In this document: positions 19,729 to 30,466 of the stretch, one piece after another | Layout of the letters: each line of letters opens with the position of its first letter | How positions within the stretch are numbered: the stretch's first letter is position 1 | NCBI GenBank assembly: GCA_023457715.1 | Contig: JAEWKR010000023.1 | Coordinates: forward strand, 1-64,000 | Origin: Verrucomicrobiota bacterium | Lineage (GTDB): Bacteria; Verrucomicrobiota; Verrucomicrobiia; Opitutales; Opitutaceae | DNA length: 64,000 bases | Direction: 5' to 3' | Position numbers and translations under genes: made by a program | Notes under the pieces: generated by a model | Database searches by the model: none | The model's input: only the letters and a program-made list of their open reading frames with translations | Told to the model about the DNA's origin: nothing

Positions 19729-20686
19729 CGTCTGCATCGTTGGCGCCGGCCCGGCCGGACTCAACGCCGCCTTGATCCTGGGGCGGTGCGGACGCGACGT
19801 GGTCGTCTACGATTCGGGTCAGCCCCGGAATGCCGTGTCCCAGGGACTGCACGGGTACCTGTCGCGCGATGGCATTCATCCGCAGGAGTTGCGGACGTTG
19901 GGACGGGAGGAGGTGGCGAAGTATCCGTCGGTCCGGTTGATCGACGCCCAGATCGCCACGGCCCATCGCAGTGCCGACCATTTCGAGCTCACCACCGCCG
20001 CGGGGGACAAGGTGACGGCGCGTATCCTGCTCCTGGCGACGGGCCGTGTCGACGTCCTGCCCGACCGTCCGGGCTTCCGCGAGTTTTACGGCCGTGGGGT
20101 CTATCACTGTCCGTATTGCGACGGCTGGGAGCATCGCGGGAAGCGGATCCTGGTCCATGGTCCGTGCCCGGAGGTCGTCGATTTCGCGCTCACCCTGCTC
20201 ACCTGGAGTTCCACGGTGGCCGTGGCCCCCGTGGATCCCGGCCGGCTCGAGGCGGAGGATCGCGAGCGCCTGCAGGCCAACGGCGTCACCGTGACCGCGT
20301 CCCCCATCGCGCGCCTGGTGGGCGATGCGGCCGGCAAGCTGCACCATGCGCGCCTGCTCGACGGGGCGGTGATCGACTGCGAGGCCGTTTTCTTCACCGC
20401 CGACCTGCCGCAGAAGTCGCCCCTCGCCCAGAGTCTCGGTTGCGAACTCGACGACGGCGGTTCCGTCGTGTGCCGGCAGCATGCCGCCACCGGCGTGCCC
20501 GGACTCTACGTGGCCGGCAACGTGCGTGGCGGCGTGCATCTGGCGATCATGGCCGCCGCGGAGGGCGCGGAGGCCGCGATTGCGATCAACGAGGAGCTCG
20601 CCGACCGCGCCCTGCGGGGCCCGGCTCGGACGACGCCATTGGATCAGCGTCCAGGTGCCCGGATTCCCGGGCAGCCGTGCGACTGA
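19721..20686 (+). CDS. Thioredoxin-reductase-like flavoprotein
   Basis: The 321-residue protein has an N-terminal FAD motif VCIVGAGPAGLNAALILGR and a redox-active CPYC in YHCPYCDGWEHRGK (about 130-142), where classical TrxR has CATC. The second dinucleotide fold is eroded: after RGKRILV the usual GGGxxA NADPH motif reads HGPCPEVVDFA. The C-terminal FAD motif is GLYVAGNVRGG, with Asn in place of the common Asp. It may be an oxidase or ferredoxin-type disulfide flavoenzyme rather than an NADPH reductase. It starts inside the debranching gene (8-nt overlap), and its 3' end overlaps the convergent GH15 gene by 101 nt. Confidence 0.8.
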   Translation: MHDVCIVGAGPAGLNAALILGRCGRDVVVYDSGQPRNAVSQGLHGYLSRDGIHPQELRTLGREEVAKYPSVRLIDAQIATAHRSADHFELTTAAGDKVTARILLLATGRVDVLPDRPGFREFYGRGVYHCPYCDGWEHRGKRILVHGPCPEVVDFALTLLTWSSTVAVAPVDPGRLEAEDRERLQANGVTVTASPIARLVGDAAGKLHHARLLDGAVIDCEAVFFTADLPQKSPLAQSLGCELDDGGSVVCRQHAATGVPGLYVAGNVRGGVHLAIMAAAEGAEAAIAINEELADRALRGPARTTPLDQRPGARIPGQPCD

Positions 20687-22493
20687 CCACGCCCATGCGG
20701 GCGGTCGCCCCCCGGACCTCCGCCGGACCATGGCCGCCGGGCGAGAGGTTGTGGATCGAGTTCACCAGCGCCACGTGCGAGAACGCCTGGGGGAAGTTGC
20801 CCACCAGCCTGCCCGCCTCGGGGTCGTATTCCTCAGCCAGCAGGCCCAGTCCGTTGCGCAGCGCGAGCAGCCGTTCGAACAGCGCGCGCGCCTCGTCCTG
20901 CTCGCCCATCAGGTAGAGGCAGTCGACGAGCCAGAACGAACAAGGCAGGAACGCGCCTTCCCCCGGCGGCAATCCGTCGACGGTGCCCGAGCGCGTGGAA
21001 TCGTAGCGGTGTACCAGACCATCGCGGCCGAGTTCGCGCTGGATGGTGCGCACGGTCGAGACCATGCGCGGGTCCGTCGCGGGCAGAAAGCCGACCAGCG
21101 GAATCATCAGCGCCCCGGCGTCGAGCAGGTCGGAGTCGTACGCCTGGGTGAAGCTGCCGCGGTCCGCGTTGTAGCCGTGGGTGCAGACATCGTCGAAGAT
21201 CTCCTGCCTTAGCCGCCGCCAGGCCTCCAGGTCACCCTCGAGATTGAACTCTTCCACCGCCCTCACCGCGCGGTCGACCGCCACCCAGGCCATCACCTTG
21301 GAATGGACGAAATGCCGGCGCGGTCCGCGGATCTCCCAGATCCCTTCATCCGGCTCATGCCAGTGCCGGGCGACGAAATCCACCAGGTGGCGCTGGAGCC
21401 GCCATGAAATGGCGCCGGTCTTGATGCCCACGTGCCGCGCGAGATGCATGGCATTCATGAGTTCGCCGTACACATCGAGCTGGAACTGCTCGGCGGCCGC
21501 GTTGCCGATGCGCACGGGCTTGGCGCCCTCGTAGCCGTCGAGGTGCGTCAGCCCCAGTTCAGGCAGCGACCGCTCGCCCGCCGCGCCGTACATGATCTGA
21601 AGCTGGGACGGATCCCCCGCCACGGCCCGGAGCAGCCAGTCGGTCCAGGCTTCCGCCTCCTGGGTGTACCCGGCTCCCATGAACGAGAACAGGGTGAACG
21701 TCGCGTCGCGGATCCAGCAGTAGCGGTAGTCCCAGTTGCGGACACCGCCGAGCTGCTCCGGCAGCGAGGTGGTGGGCGCGGCCATGATCCCGCCGGTGGG
21801 CGCAAAGGTGAGCGCCTTCAAGGTGAGCAGCGAACGGATCATCGCCTCACGCCACTCCCCGATATAGGTGCACCGGCTGCACCATTCGCGCCAGTAAAGT
21901 TCCGTGTGTTCGAGCGCCCGATACGCGTCGATCGGGTCGGGCGCGGGATGGTGGGAGGGGTGCCACGTCAGCACGAAGCTGGCGCGCTCGCCGGCGTCGA
22001 CCGTGAACCGGGCGACGGTGGAGAGGTTCTCGCCGCGGGTGGGCACGGAGGCGCGCAACAGCAACGCATCGGGGCCGGCCACCGCGTTCAGGCCCTCGGC
22101 GTCGCGCCACACCCAGGGCACGGTGCGTCCGTAATCGAAGCGCACCACCATGCGCATGTTCATCCGGACGCTGCCGCGCACGCCCTCGACGACGCGAATC
22201 ACGTCCCGATGCCGGGCATGGGGCGGCATGAAGTCGATCACGCGGACCACCCCCTCCGCGGTCTCGAACTCGGTTTCGAGAATCATCGTATCCTGGCGGT
22301 AGCGCTGCCGCCCGGGCGCATCGCTGCCCTCCGGGGCGATACGCCACGCGCCGTTGCGTTCCTGTCCCAGGAGCGCGGCAAAGCAGGCGTTGGAATCGAA
22401 GCGCGGCAGGCACAACCAGTCGATGGAACCGTTCCGGCCCACCAGGGCGGCGGTCCTCATGTCGCCGATGAATCCATAATCTTCGATTTTCAT
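20586..22493 (-). CDS. GH15 family glycoside hydrolase (trehalase/glucoamylase type)
   Basis: The 635-residue protein begins MKIEDYGFIGDMRTAALVGRNG in frame with GSIDWLCLPRFDS, the hallmark of bacterial GH15 trehalase or glucoamylase-like enzymes. It continues with an N-terminal beta domain, then the (alpha/alpha)6 barrel: EQLGGVRNWDYRYCWIRDA, GEGAFLPCSFWLVDCLYLMG, and EEYDPEAGRLVGNFPQAFSH with the likely catalytic Glu. With treY and treZ nearby, trehalase activity is attractive, but glucoamylase or dextranase cannot be excluded. Homology should end near ALVNSIHNLS; the last 50 or so Gly/Ala/Arg-rich residues are antisense to the end of the flavoprotein gene and look like a 3' extension. Confidence 0.85.
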   Translation of the reverse strand: MKIEDYGFIGDMRTAALVGRNGSIDWLCLPRFDSNACFAALLGQERNGAWRIAPEGSDAPGRQRYRQDTMILETEFETAEGVVRVIDFMPPHARHRDVIRVVEGVRGSVRMNMRMVVRFDYGRTVPWVWRDAEGLNAVAGPDALLLRASVPTRGENLSTVARFTVDAGERASFVLTWHPSHHPAPDPIDAYRALEHTELYWREWCSRCTYIGEWREAMIRSLLTLKALTFAPTGGIMAAPTTSLPEQLGGVRNWDYRYCWIRDATFTLFSFMGAGYTQEAEAWTDWLLRAVAGDPSQLQIMYGAAGERSLPELGLTHLDGYEGAKPVRIGNAAAEQFQLDVYGELMNAMHLARHVGIKTGAISWRLQRHLVDFVARHWHEPDEGIWEIRGPRRHFVHSKVMAWVAVDRAVRAVEEFNLEGDLEAWRRLRQEIFDDVCTHGYNADRGSFTQAYDSDLLDAGALMIPLVGFLPATDPRMVSTVRTIQRELGRDGLVHRYDSTRSGTVDGLPPGEGAFLPCSFWLVDCLYLMGEQDEARALFERLLALRNGLGLLAEEYDPEAGRLVGNFPQAFSHVALVNSIHNLSPGGHGPAEVRGATARMGVVSRTAARESGHLDADPMASSEPGPAGRGRRAPR

Positions 22494-22509
22494 TTGCTGT
22501 CGTTCCCCG

Positions 22510-22610
22510 CCCCTCTGGCCTTCCGGCCTTCCGGCCTTCCGGCCCCCCGGCCCTCCGCCCCTCTGGCCCTCCGGCCCTCTGGCCCTCCGGCCTTCCGGCC
22601 TTCCGGCCTA
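22510..22610. repeat. Octamer array (CCTTCCGG and variants)
   Basis: About twelve 8-bp units (CCTTCCGG, CCCTCCGG, CCTCTGG variants) fill the gap between the GH15 gene and treZ copy 2. The treZ stop codon TAG abuts the last unit. On the other strand it reads GCCGGAAG repeats, which keep long frames open. Confidence 0.93.
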
Positions 22611-24503
22611 GCAGGTCAGCAGCAGCGCCGACGGGCCGGTCAGAACCAATCCGCCACTCTCGCCGCCGGTGGCTTCATGGAGGCCCGCGCCGCCGAAGCG
22701 CGGGTCGTTGCTGCCGAGGACGACGCGCCAGTGGCGGCCGATCCGCGGCCGGACAAAATCGCCCTCGACCCGACGCTGATCGGGCGCAGCCAGTGTGAAC
22801 AGCAGCAGCCAGTCCCGGTCCGGCTCACCCCAGCGAAGGGCAAGGACATCGTCCTGGAGTCGCTCGACCCGCCACCGTTCGTGGTCGGCCGACTGGAAGA
22901 CCGCTTCGCGGTTCCGGAGCTGGAGGCATTCACGGTACAGGGCGAGCACGCCGGCGTGAGACCCACGTTCGCGCTCCTCCCACTTCAGTTTCGCCGCCGT
23001 GAACGTTGCCTCCGCCTGGGGGTCGGGCATCCGCTGCAGAATGTCTTCCCCATAAACGGCCTTCTTTTCGCTGAACTCCTTGAGTCGGCCTTTCCTCACA
23101 TTCTCGCCAATCTCCCCGGGGTGGTCCGTGAAGAAGGGAAACGGCGAGGTCGCCGCCCATTCCTGCCCCATGAAGAGCATCGGAGTCTGCGGCACGAAGC
23201 AGAGCAGCATGGAAACCGCGCGGTAGGCCTCCGGGGTGATGACCTCGTGGAGTCGATCGCCCAGCGGACGATTGCCGACTTGATCGTGATTGGAGATGCA
23301 GAGGATGAACCGGTCCGGAGGCAGATGTCCGGCGGGCGTGCCGCGGGGCCGTCCCCACTGCTCGAACCTCTGGCCGCGAAAGTACCAGCCTTCGCGCAAC
23401 GACTCGACCCACTCGTCCGGCGTGCCGCGGTAGCTCCCAAAGTGCGCCTCCCGCTGCCCGGTCAGCGCGACCCGGATCGCGTGGTGAAAGTCGTCGGACC
23501 ACAGGCCATCAAGCCCCCAGCCGCGCTCCGCGCGCGCGGTGATCGCCTGGGCCTCGTTGCGCTCGTCCTCCCCCACGACGAAGCCGCCCCGCACGTGCGC
23601 CGCGGCGGCGATCTCCGCGATGATGTGGGAGGGCGACGCATCGTGAATCGCGTGGATTGCGTCGAGCCGGAGTCCATCGACCCGGTATTCGTCGAACCAC
23701 ATGCACGCGTTCTGGAGAAAGAACTCGCGCACCGGCTGGGCGTCCGGCCCGTCGAAATTGAGGGTCTGGCCCCACCCGCTTTCCCGGCCGGCATGCATGT
23801 AGGCGCGGGCGAAGCGCGGGAGGACGTTGCCCACCGGGCCCAGGTGGTTGTACACCACGTCCACGATGACGGCGAGCCCGCGCGCATGCGCCGCATCGAT
23901 CAGTGCCCGCAGGTCGTCGGGGGTGCCGTAGCAGCGCGGCGGCGCGAACAGCATGACGCCGTCATAACCCCAGTTGCGGTCGCCGGCGAAGTCCGCCAGC
24001 GGCATCAGTTCGATCGCGTTCACCCCGAGATCGGCGAGCGCATCCAGCTTGTCGATGGCCGCCCGGAACGTGCCTTCGGACGTGAACGTGCCGATGTGCA
24101 GCTCGTAGATGACGCGGCCGCGCAGGGGCGGCGGACGCCAGCCGGGGGTCAGCCACGCATAGGCGCGTGGGTCCACGACCTGCGACGGGCCTTCGACGCC
24201 CAGCGGCTGGAAGCGCGAGGCCGGGTCCGGTACGCGGGCGTTGTCCAACTCGTACCAATACAGGTCGCCGGGCCGGCCGGCGGGATCCAGCCCGGAGAAG
24301 AAACCGCCCGGCTCCGGTTCCAGCGCAAAGCGACGGACCGGTTCGTTTCCGCCGCCGATGAATATCCCCACGTGGCGGTGATCCGGCGCCCACACGCGAT
24401 AGGCGACTCCGCGTTCCGTGGGATGCGCCCCCACGGGCAGGACGGCATCGCCGGATCCATCGGTTACGGGTTTCAGCACCTGAAATAGCTCAGCGGTCGA
24501 CAT
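22608..24503 (-). CDS. treZ: Malto-oligosyltrehalose trehalohydrolase (copy 2)
   Basis: This 631-residue TreZ has the N-terminal domain (GVAYRVWAPDHRHVGIFI), GYDGVMLFAPPRCYGTPDDL, DVVYNHLGPVGN, nucleophile Asp near 278 in GLRLDAIH, Glu in FVVGEDERN and the third acid in CISNHDQVGNRPLGDRL. It lies between glgX and the GH15 gene in the treY-glgX-treZ order, so it is probably the canonical partner of TreY. The ATG chosen gives MSTAELFQVL; an in-frame start 27 nt upstream is possible. It is clearly paralogous to copy 1 but only moderately alike. Confidence 0.92.
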   Translation of the reverse strand: MSTAELFQVLKPVTDGSGDAVLPVGAHPTERGVAYRVWAPDHRHVGIFIGGGNEPVRRFALEPEPGGFFSGLDPAGRPGDLYWYELDNARVPDPASRFQPLGVEGPSQVVDPRAYAWLTPGWRPPPLRGRVIYELHIGTFTSEGTFRAAIDKLDALADLGVNAIELMPLADFAGDRNWGYDGVMLFAPPRCYGTPDDLRALIDAAHARGLAVIVDVVYNHLGPVGNVLPRFARAYMHAGRESGWGQTLNFDGPDAQPVREFFLQNACMWFDEYRVDGLRLDAIHAIHDASPSHIIAEIAAAAHVRGGFVVGEDERNEAQAITARAERGWGLDGLWSDDFHHAIRVALTGQREAHFGSYRGTPDEWVESLREGWYFRGQRFEQWGRPRGTPAGHLPPDRFILCISNHDQVGNRPLGDRLHEVITPEAYRAVSMLLCFVPQTPMLFMGQEWAATSPFPFFTDHPGEIGENVRKGRLKEFSEKKAVYGEDILQRMPDPQAEATFTAAKLKWEERERGSHAGVLALYRECLQLRNREAVFQSADHERWRVERLQDDVLALRWGEPDRDWLLLFTLAAPDQRRVEGDFVRPRIGRHWRVVLGSNDPRFGGAGLHEATGGESGGLVLTGPSALLLTC

Positions 24504-24578
24504 GAGGATGGGACGAAGAGGGACCAGCAACCGTCGCCCGGGTTCACGGCGGCAGCCATCCGGGACGAGTCGCGGGTG

Positions 24579-26945
<2,367 letters not shown>

Positions 26946-27169
26946 GCGGTGGAGCGTACCACGTGCGGTTCACCGCGACACGGGGCCGGGACCCCATTTT
27001 GTTCGCCCGCGACGGCGACTCCGAATTACCCCGACGGCCCATCCGTGCTGTCCCCGTGGAAATATCGGGTCCCGACCCCCTCCCTGACGCCCGCATCGTG
27101 CAATAAACTACTGGCGAACTGCAACCGGCCGCGTTCGCGGCTGACTCACTGGATAATCCTAACACCCCG
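26946..27169. other. Intergenic DNA upstream of glgX
   Basis: I see no gene. The stretch should contain the glgX promoter. Frames on either strand translate to Arg/Pro-rich sequence without domain resemblance. Confidence 0.4.
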
Positions 27170-27331
27170 ATGAACCGCCAACAGAAGCGCGCCTCGCGTC
27201 ACTCCACCCGCCTCAAACTGCAGCACCACCCCTCCCCCGCCCGGAATCAGCGTCGCCGCAAAGCCGCTGCCGCGGCCGCCGCCTTGCTGTTGGTGACGCA
27301 GGTCGGCGACGCGTTCTCTTTCGTCGGGTGA
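27170..27331 (+). CDS. Possible small basic protein (53 residues)
   Basis: A short frame on the strand opposite treY and glgX encodes a very basic N-terminal half (MNRQQKRASRHSTRLKLQQH) followed by an Ala/Leu-rich segment that could be a weak membrane helix. I do not recognise it. No clear ribosome site is seen, and it is followed directly by hexamer repeats. It may be spurious. Confidence 0.25.
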   Translation: MNRQQKRASRHSTRLKLQHHPSPARNQRRRKAAAAAAALLLVTQVGDAFSFVG

Positions 27332-27520
27332 GGAAAGGGAGCGGAAGCGGGAGAGTGAAGGTGAGAGTGAGAGTGAGCTAGCCGACTCTCCGTGCGCTGA
27401 ACACACGCGGGGCGCCTGCGATAACGCTCGTCTGGGAACGTAATCCCGCCTTCAGGCGGACGGTTCGTTCACTTTCACTTTCACCCTCACTTTCACTTTC
27501 CCTTTCACCCTCCCTTTGCC
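27332..27520. repeat. Palindrome with hexamer-repeat arms, reaching into treY 3' end
   Basis: The left arm (27332-27382) is GGGAAAG/GAGAGTGA/GGTGAGAGTGAGAG-type sequence. The right arm (27466-27520) is its inverted counterpart in TTTCAC/CTTTCAC/CCTCAC units. Between them is an unrelated spacer with a small CCCGCC-TTCA-GGCGG hairpin. The treY stop codon lies inside the right arm, so its last codons are array sequence. Confidence 0.88.
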
Positions 27521-30318
27521 AGCACGGCGAAGGGGAGTTCCGTGAGCAGATCCGCCACGGCAGTTCCGCGCATGCCCGATGACCTCTTCACCGGCGCGGC
27601 GGTGAGGACATCGGATATGCCCGTGGTGTCCCCAAGTTCGAGCTCGGTGTCTTCCCACACCAAACCCAGCGGAGGCGTTCCCAGCCGCGAGGTGAGCCGC
27701 GGCACCACGACGATCACCGCTTCGCTGCCAAGGGTGCGGCGAAACGCGACCACGTGATCCGCGAAGCGTCCCCGGGCCGCGAGCGGCTCGTAGGTTCCTT
27801 CCTGAAACAACCGCGCGTGCGCCCGCCGAAACTGCAGCAGCTCGCGCGTCACCCGAAACTTCACCCGGCCATCGCGCCAGCCCCGGAGTAATTCGTGCCA
27901 CGCGGCGGTTTCGACCTGCGCCAGGGCCGCTTCGCGTGGGCCCCAGTCCACCAGCTGGCGATTGTCCGGGTCCACCAGCGTCAGATTCCACAGCTCGCTG
28001 CCCTGATAAAAATCCGGCACGCCGGGCACGGTGATCTTCAACACGAGCTGCGTCAGTGAATTGACCATCCCCAGGTGCGCCAGCCGCGGCGCCAGCTGAC
28101 GGAAATCCCGCAGGAAGTCCGGCGCCGTGGCGTCCGACAGGATCGCGTCCACGAACGCATCGCACGCGTTGAGCCACGCTTCATTCGGATGGGTCCAGTG
28201 AGTGTTTCGCTTGGCTTCGTTGGTGGCCTTGCGCACATGGTCGCGGAGCCGCGCGCGGAAGGCGTCATCCGGCACGAAATCCTCCGCCGGCCAGCAGCCG
28301 AGGAGGGTCTGATAGAGCCGGTATTCCTCGTTCGCATCGGGGGCGGCGCGGCCGTCGACCACCGTCTTGTGACGGGCATTGAGATCCCGCCAGCGCCGCA
28401 CCCGGTCATGCCATTCATGCGGCAACTCTGAAAGTGCGTACAGGCGGGCGCGCACGTCCTCGCCGAGCTTCGTGTCGTGCGTCGAGGTCGCGAGCAGGCC
28501 GTGCGGGGAGGTTTCGCGCCGCAGCGCACTGGCCCGATGAAACTCCGCGGGGGGCGCGCCAAAATGGGCCGGATCCCCGCCCACTTCATTAAGGGCGATG
28601 AACCGGTTGTAGACATAGAAGGTCGTGTCCTCGACCGCCTTCGCCATGATGGCCCCGGTGTACTGCTGCCAGGTGAGCACCCAGCGCCAGAGCGCGGCGC
28701 GGAAGTCGGCGTCGGCCGAGGCCGGCGGATACGTGCCGACCAGCACGTCGCGCACGAAATTGAACCCCTGCGGATCCTGACGCGGATTACGCCGGATCGC
28801 CGCCTCGCATGCGCGTTCGATCTGTTCGCGATCTTCCGGCCGGCAGTTTGCGTTCATCCGGCGATAGATGCGGTAGACGCCCAGCGCCGCCATGATCTCA
28901 CGGACGGCGATGGCGAGTTCGAACCGCGTCAGGTCGCGCCACCGCCGGTCGTGCGCGACGAGCGTCGCCAGCTGATTCGACAGCTGGAGCACCGCGTTGG
29001 CGAACATCTCGTCCAGCACCAGCCGTTTGTTCGCGTAGACCAAGTCTTCGTATGCGGTTTCGTCTCCCGTGAACTCCCGATAGACGCGGTCGAACTTGTC
29101 CTCGTTCTCGGCGGCCACCAGCAGGCCGGCCAGCTCCTGAATGAACTCGTAGCCGGTCGTGCCATGGGTCTGCCAGCGCGCGTCGAGGGTCTCGCCGCGC
29201 TCCAGGATTTTCTCGACGACGACGTAAAACGGTCCCCCGGCGTTCCCGCTGCCCCGGGCCAGCGCCTGGAGGCGTTCGAGGTACTCGATCGGGTTGCGCA
29301 ACCCGTCGATGTGGTCGATGCGCAAACCGGTCACCACGTCCTCGCGCATCAGGCTCTCGACGAGGCGATGCGTCTCATGAAACACCTTGGGGTTCTCGAT
29401 CCGCAGGCCGATGAGCGTGTCGATTGCGAAGAATCGCCGGTAGTTGATTTCGTGGGCGCCGGTTTTCCAGTGCGCAAGCCGGTAATGCTGCGCCGAGAGC
29501 AGCGCATCGAGCTGCTCATGGCTCTCGGGATCATCCGGCCGGCCGTTCACGTCCGCCAGATGCGCCTCGATGGCCGCCGCGACCTGAGGATCGGCGGCGC
29601 AGGCCGAGGCCAGCTGGGCCTTGAGTTCGTTGCGGGGCCGGCGGCCGATGGGCTCATCCTCGCCCCGCCCCTCCGGCAGCGAGCGAAACGCGTCCGCCAG
29701 CGACTCGAGTTGCGCCGCGGCGGCGCGGCTGCACTCGGGCCGGGCGGCGGCGCCGGAAAGCAGCTCCGCGTAGGTGCCGGGCCCGACCGGAAAGCGGTGG
29801 TCGTGGTAACGCACGGAGAACGCGCCATCCTCGAATCCGATCGCGAGCTTCCCCGCCTCCAGGACTAGGCCGTACTGGTCCTCCAGCACGGGCACCAGCA
29901 CCCTCGCCTGCTGGGGCGAATTGGCGTCGTTCCAGTCGACATCGAAGAAATCGGCGTGGGGTGACTTCGGTCCGCACTCAAGCACGTCCTGCCACCAGCG
30001 GTTCGACGAGCCGTGGATGCCCATGTGATTGGGCACGAAATCCAGGACGACCCCCATCCTGCGTTCCCGCAGCTCGCGGGCGAACGCCTGGAAGCCCGCA
30101 TGCCCGCCCAGTTCCGCGTCGATGCGGTGATAGTCGTTCACATCGTAGCCATGGGTGCTGCCCGGCGCGGACATCAGCACGGGCGAGCAGTAGCAATGGG
30201 TGATCCCCAGTTCGTGCAGCAGCGGCACCAGTCGCGTCGCCTGGGGGAACGCGAACTCTTTCCTCAGTTGCAGCCGGTAAGTGGAAACCGGCACGCCTTC
30301 GGCCTGGGTGAAGGGCAT
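27505..30318 (-). CDS. treY: Malto-oligosyltrehalose synthase TreY
   Basis: TreY isomerises the reducing-end alpha-1,4 bond of maltodextrins to alpha,alpha-1,1. The 937-residue GH13 protein starts PVSTYRLQLRKEFAF, followed by LGITHCYCSPVLMSAPGSTH, GYDVNDYHRIDAELGG, VLDFVPNHMGIHG, TGLRIDHIDGLRNP with the catalytic Asp, YVVVEKILERGE with the acid Glu and LLATSTHDTKLGEDVRARL. Length is typical. It is the first gene of the leftward treY-glgX-treZ series. The stop codon falls within a short-unit repeat, so the very C-terminus (AKGG) is repeat-encoded. Confidence 0.96.
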   Translation of the reverse strand: MPFTQAEGVPVSTYRLQLRKEFAFPQATRLVPLLHELGITHCYCSPVLMSAPGSTHGYDVNDYHRIDAELGGHAGFQAFARELRERRMGVVLDFVPNHMGIHGSSNRWWQDVLECGPKSPHADFFDVDWNDANSPQQARVLVPVLEDQYGLVLEAGKLAIGFEDGAFSVRYHDHRFPVGPGTYAELLSGAAARPECSRAAAAQLESLADAFRSLPEGRGEDEPIGRRPRNELKAQLASACAADPQVAAAIEAHLADVNGRPDDPESHEQLDALLSAQHYRLAHWKTGAHEINYRRFFAIDTLIGLRIENPKVFHETHRLVESLMREDVVTGLRIDHIDGLRNPIEYLERLQALARGSGNAGGPFYVVVEKILERGETLDARWQTHGTTGYEFIQELAGLLVAAENEDKFDRVYREFTGDETAYEDLVYANKRLVLDEMFANAVLQLSNQLATLVAHDRRWRDLTRFELAIAVREIMAALGVYRIYRRMNANCRPEDREQIERACEAAIRRNPRQDPQGFNFVRDVLVGTYPPASADADFRAALWRWVLTWQQYTGAIMAKAVEDTTFYVYNRFIALNEVGGDPAHFGAPPAEFHRASALRRETSPHGLLATSTHDTKLGEDVRARLYALSELPHEWHDRVRRWRDLNARHKTVVDGRAAPDANEEYRLYQTLLGCWPAEDFVPDDAFRARLRDHVRKATNEAKRNTHWTHPNEAWLNACDAFVDAILSDATAPDFLRDFRQLAPRLAHLGMVNSLTQLVLKITVPGVPDFYQGSELWNLTLVDPDNRQLVDWGPREAALAQVETAAWHELLRGWRDGRVKFRVTRELLQFRRAHARLFQEGTYEPLAARGRFADHVVAFRRTLGSEAVIVVVPRLTSRLGTPPLGLVWEDTELELGDTTGISDVLTAAPVKRSSGMRGTAVADLLTELPFAVLAKGG

Positions 30319-30399
30319 AGACCGGCAATTGTGCCGGCCTCGCCCAACTTGTTCCCCCTCACTGGAGTAATCCGGCGAGAGTGACGGGAGGAGGAGCCC

Positions 30400-30466
30400 A
30401 ACCCACCGGGCTGAAGCCCGGGTGCCACCGAGATAGCGTCGTAGCTGCAGAGCTTCAGCCCGCAGG
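30400..30466. repeat. Dispersed GGCTGAAGC-type inverted element, copy 1
   Basis: The left arm CCACCGGGCTGAAGCCCGGG followed by TGCCAC, and the right arm GTAGCTGCAGAGCTTCAGCC followed by CGCAGG, are imperfect inverted repeats around a short variable loop. The same element occurs at 39625-39697 and partly at 57526-57562. The bshA stop codon lies in the right arm. Confidence 0.88.

Noticed and set aside
21432..24488. Very long open frame (over 1000 codons) on the plus strand opposite the GH15 and treZ genes
   Set aside because: It is antisense to two clear enzymes and crosses the CCTTCCGG array. Its translation is His/Arg/Gly-rich with no domain resemblance. GC-rich codon bias creates such shadows.
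27452..28177. Second minus-strand frame overlapping treY
   Set aside because: Out-of-frame shadow of treY made open by GC bias and hexamer repeats.
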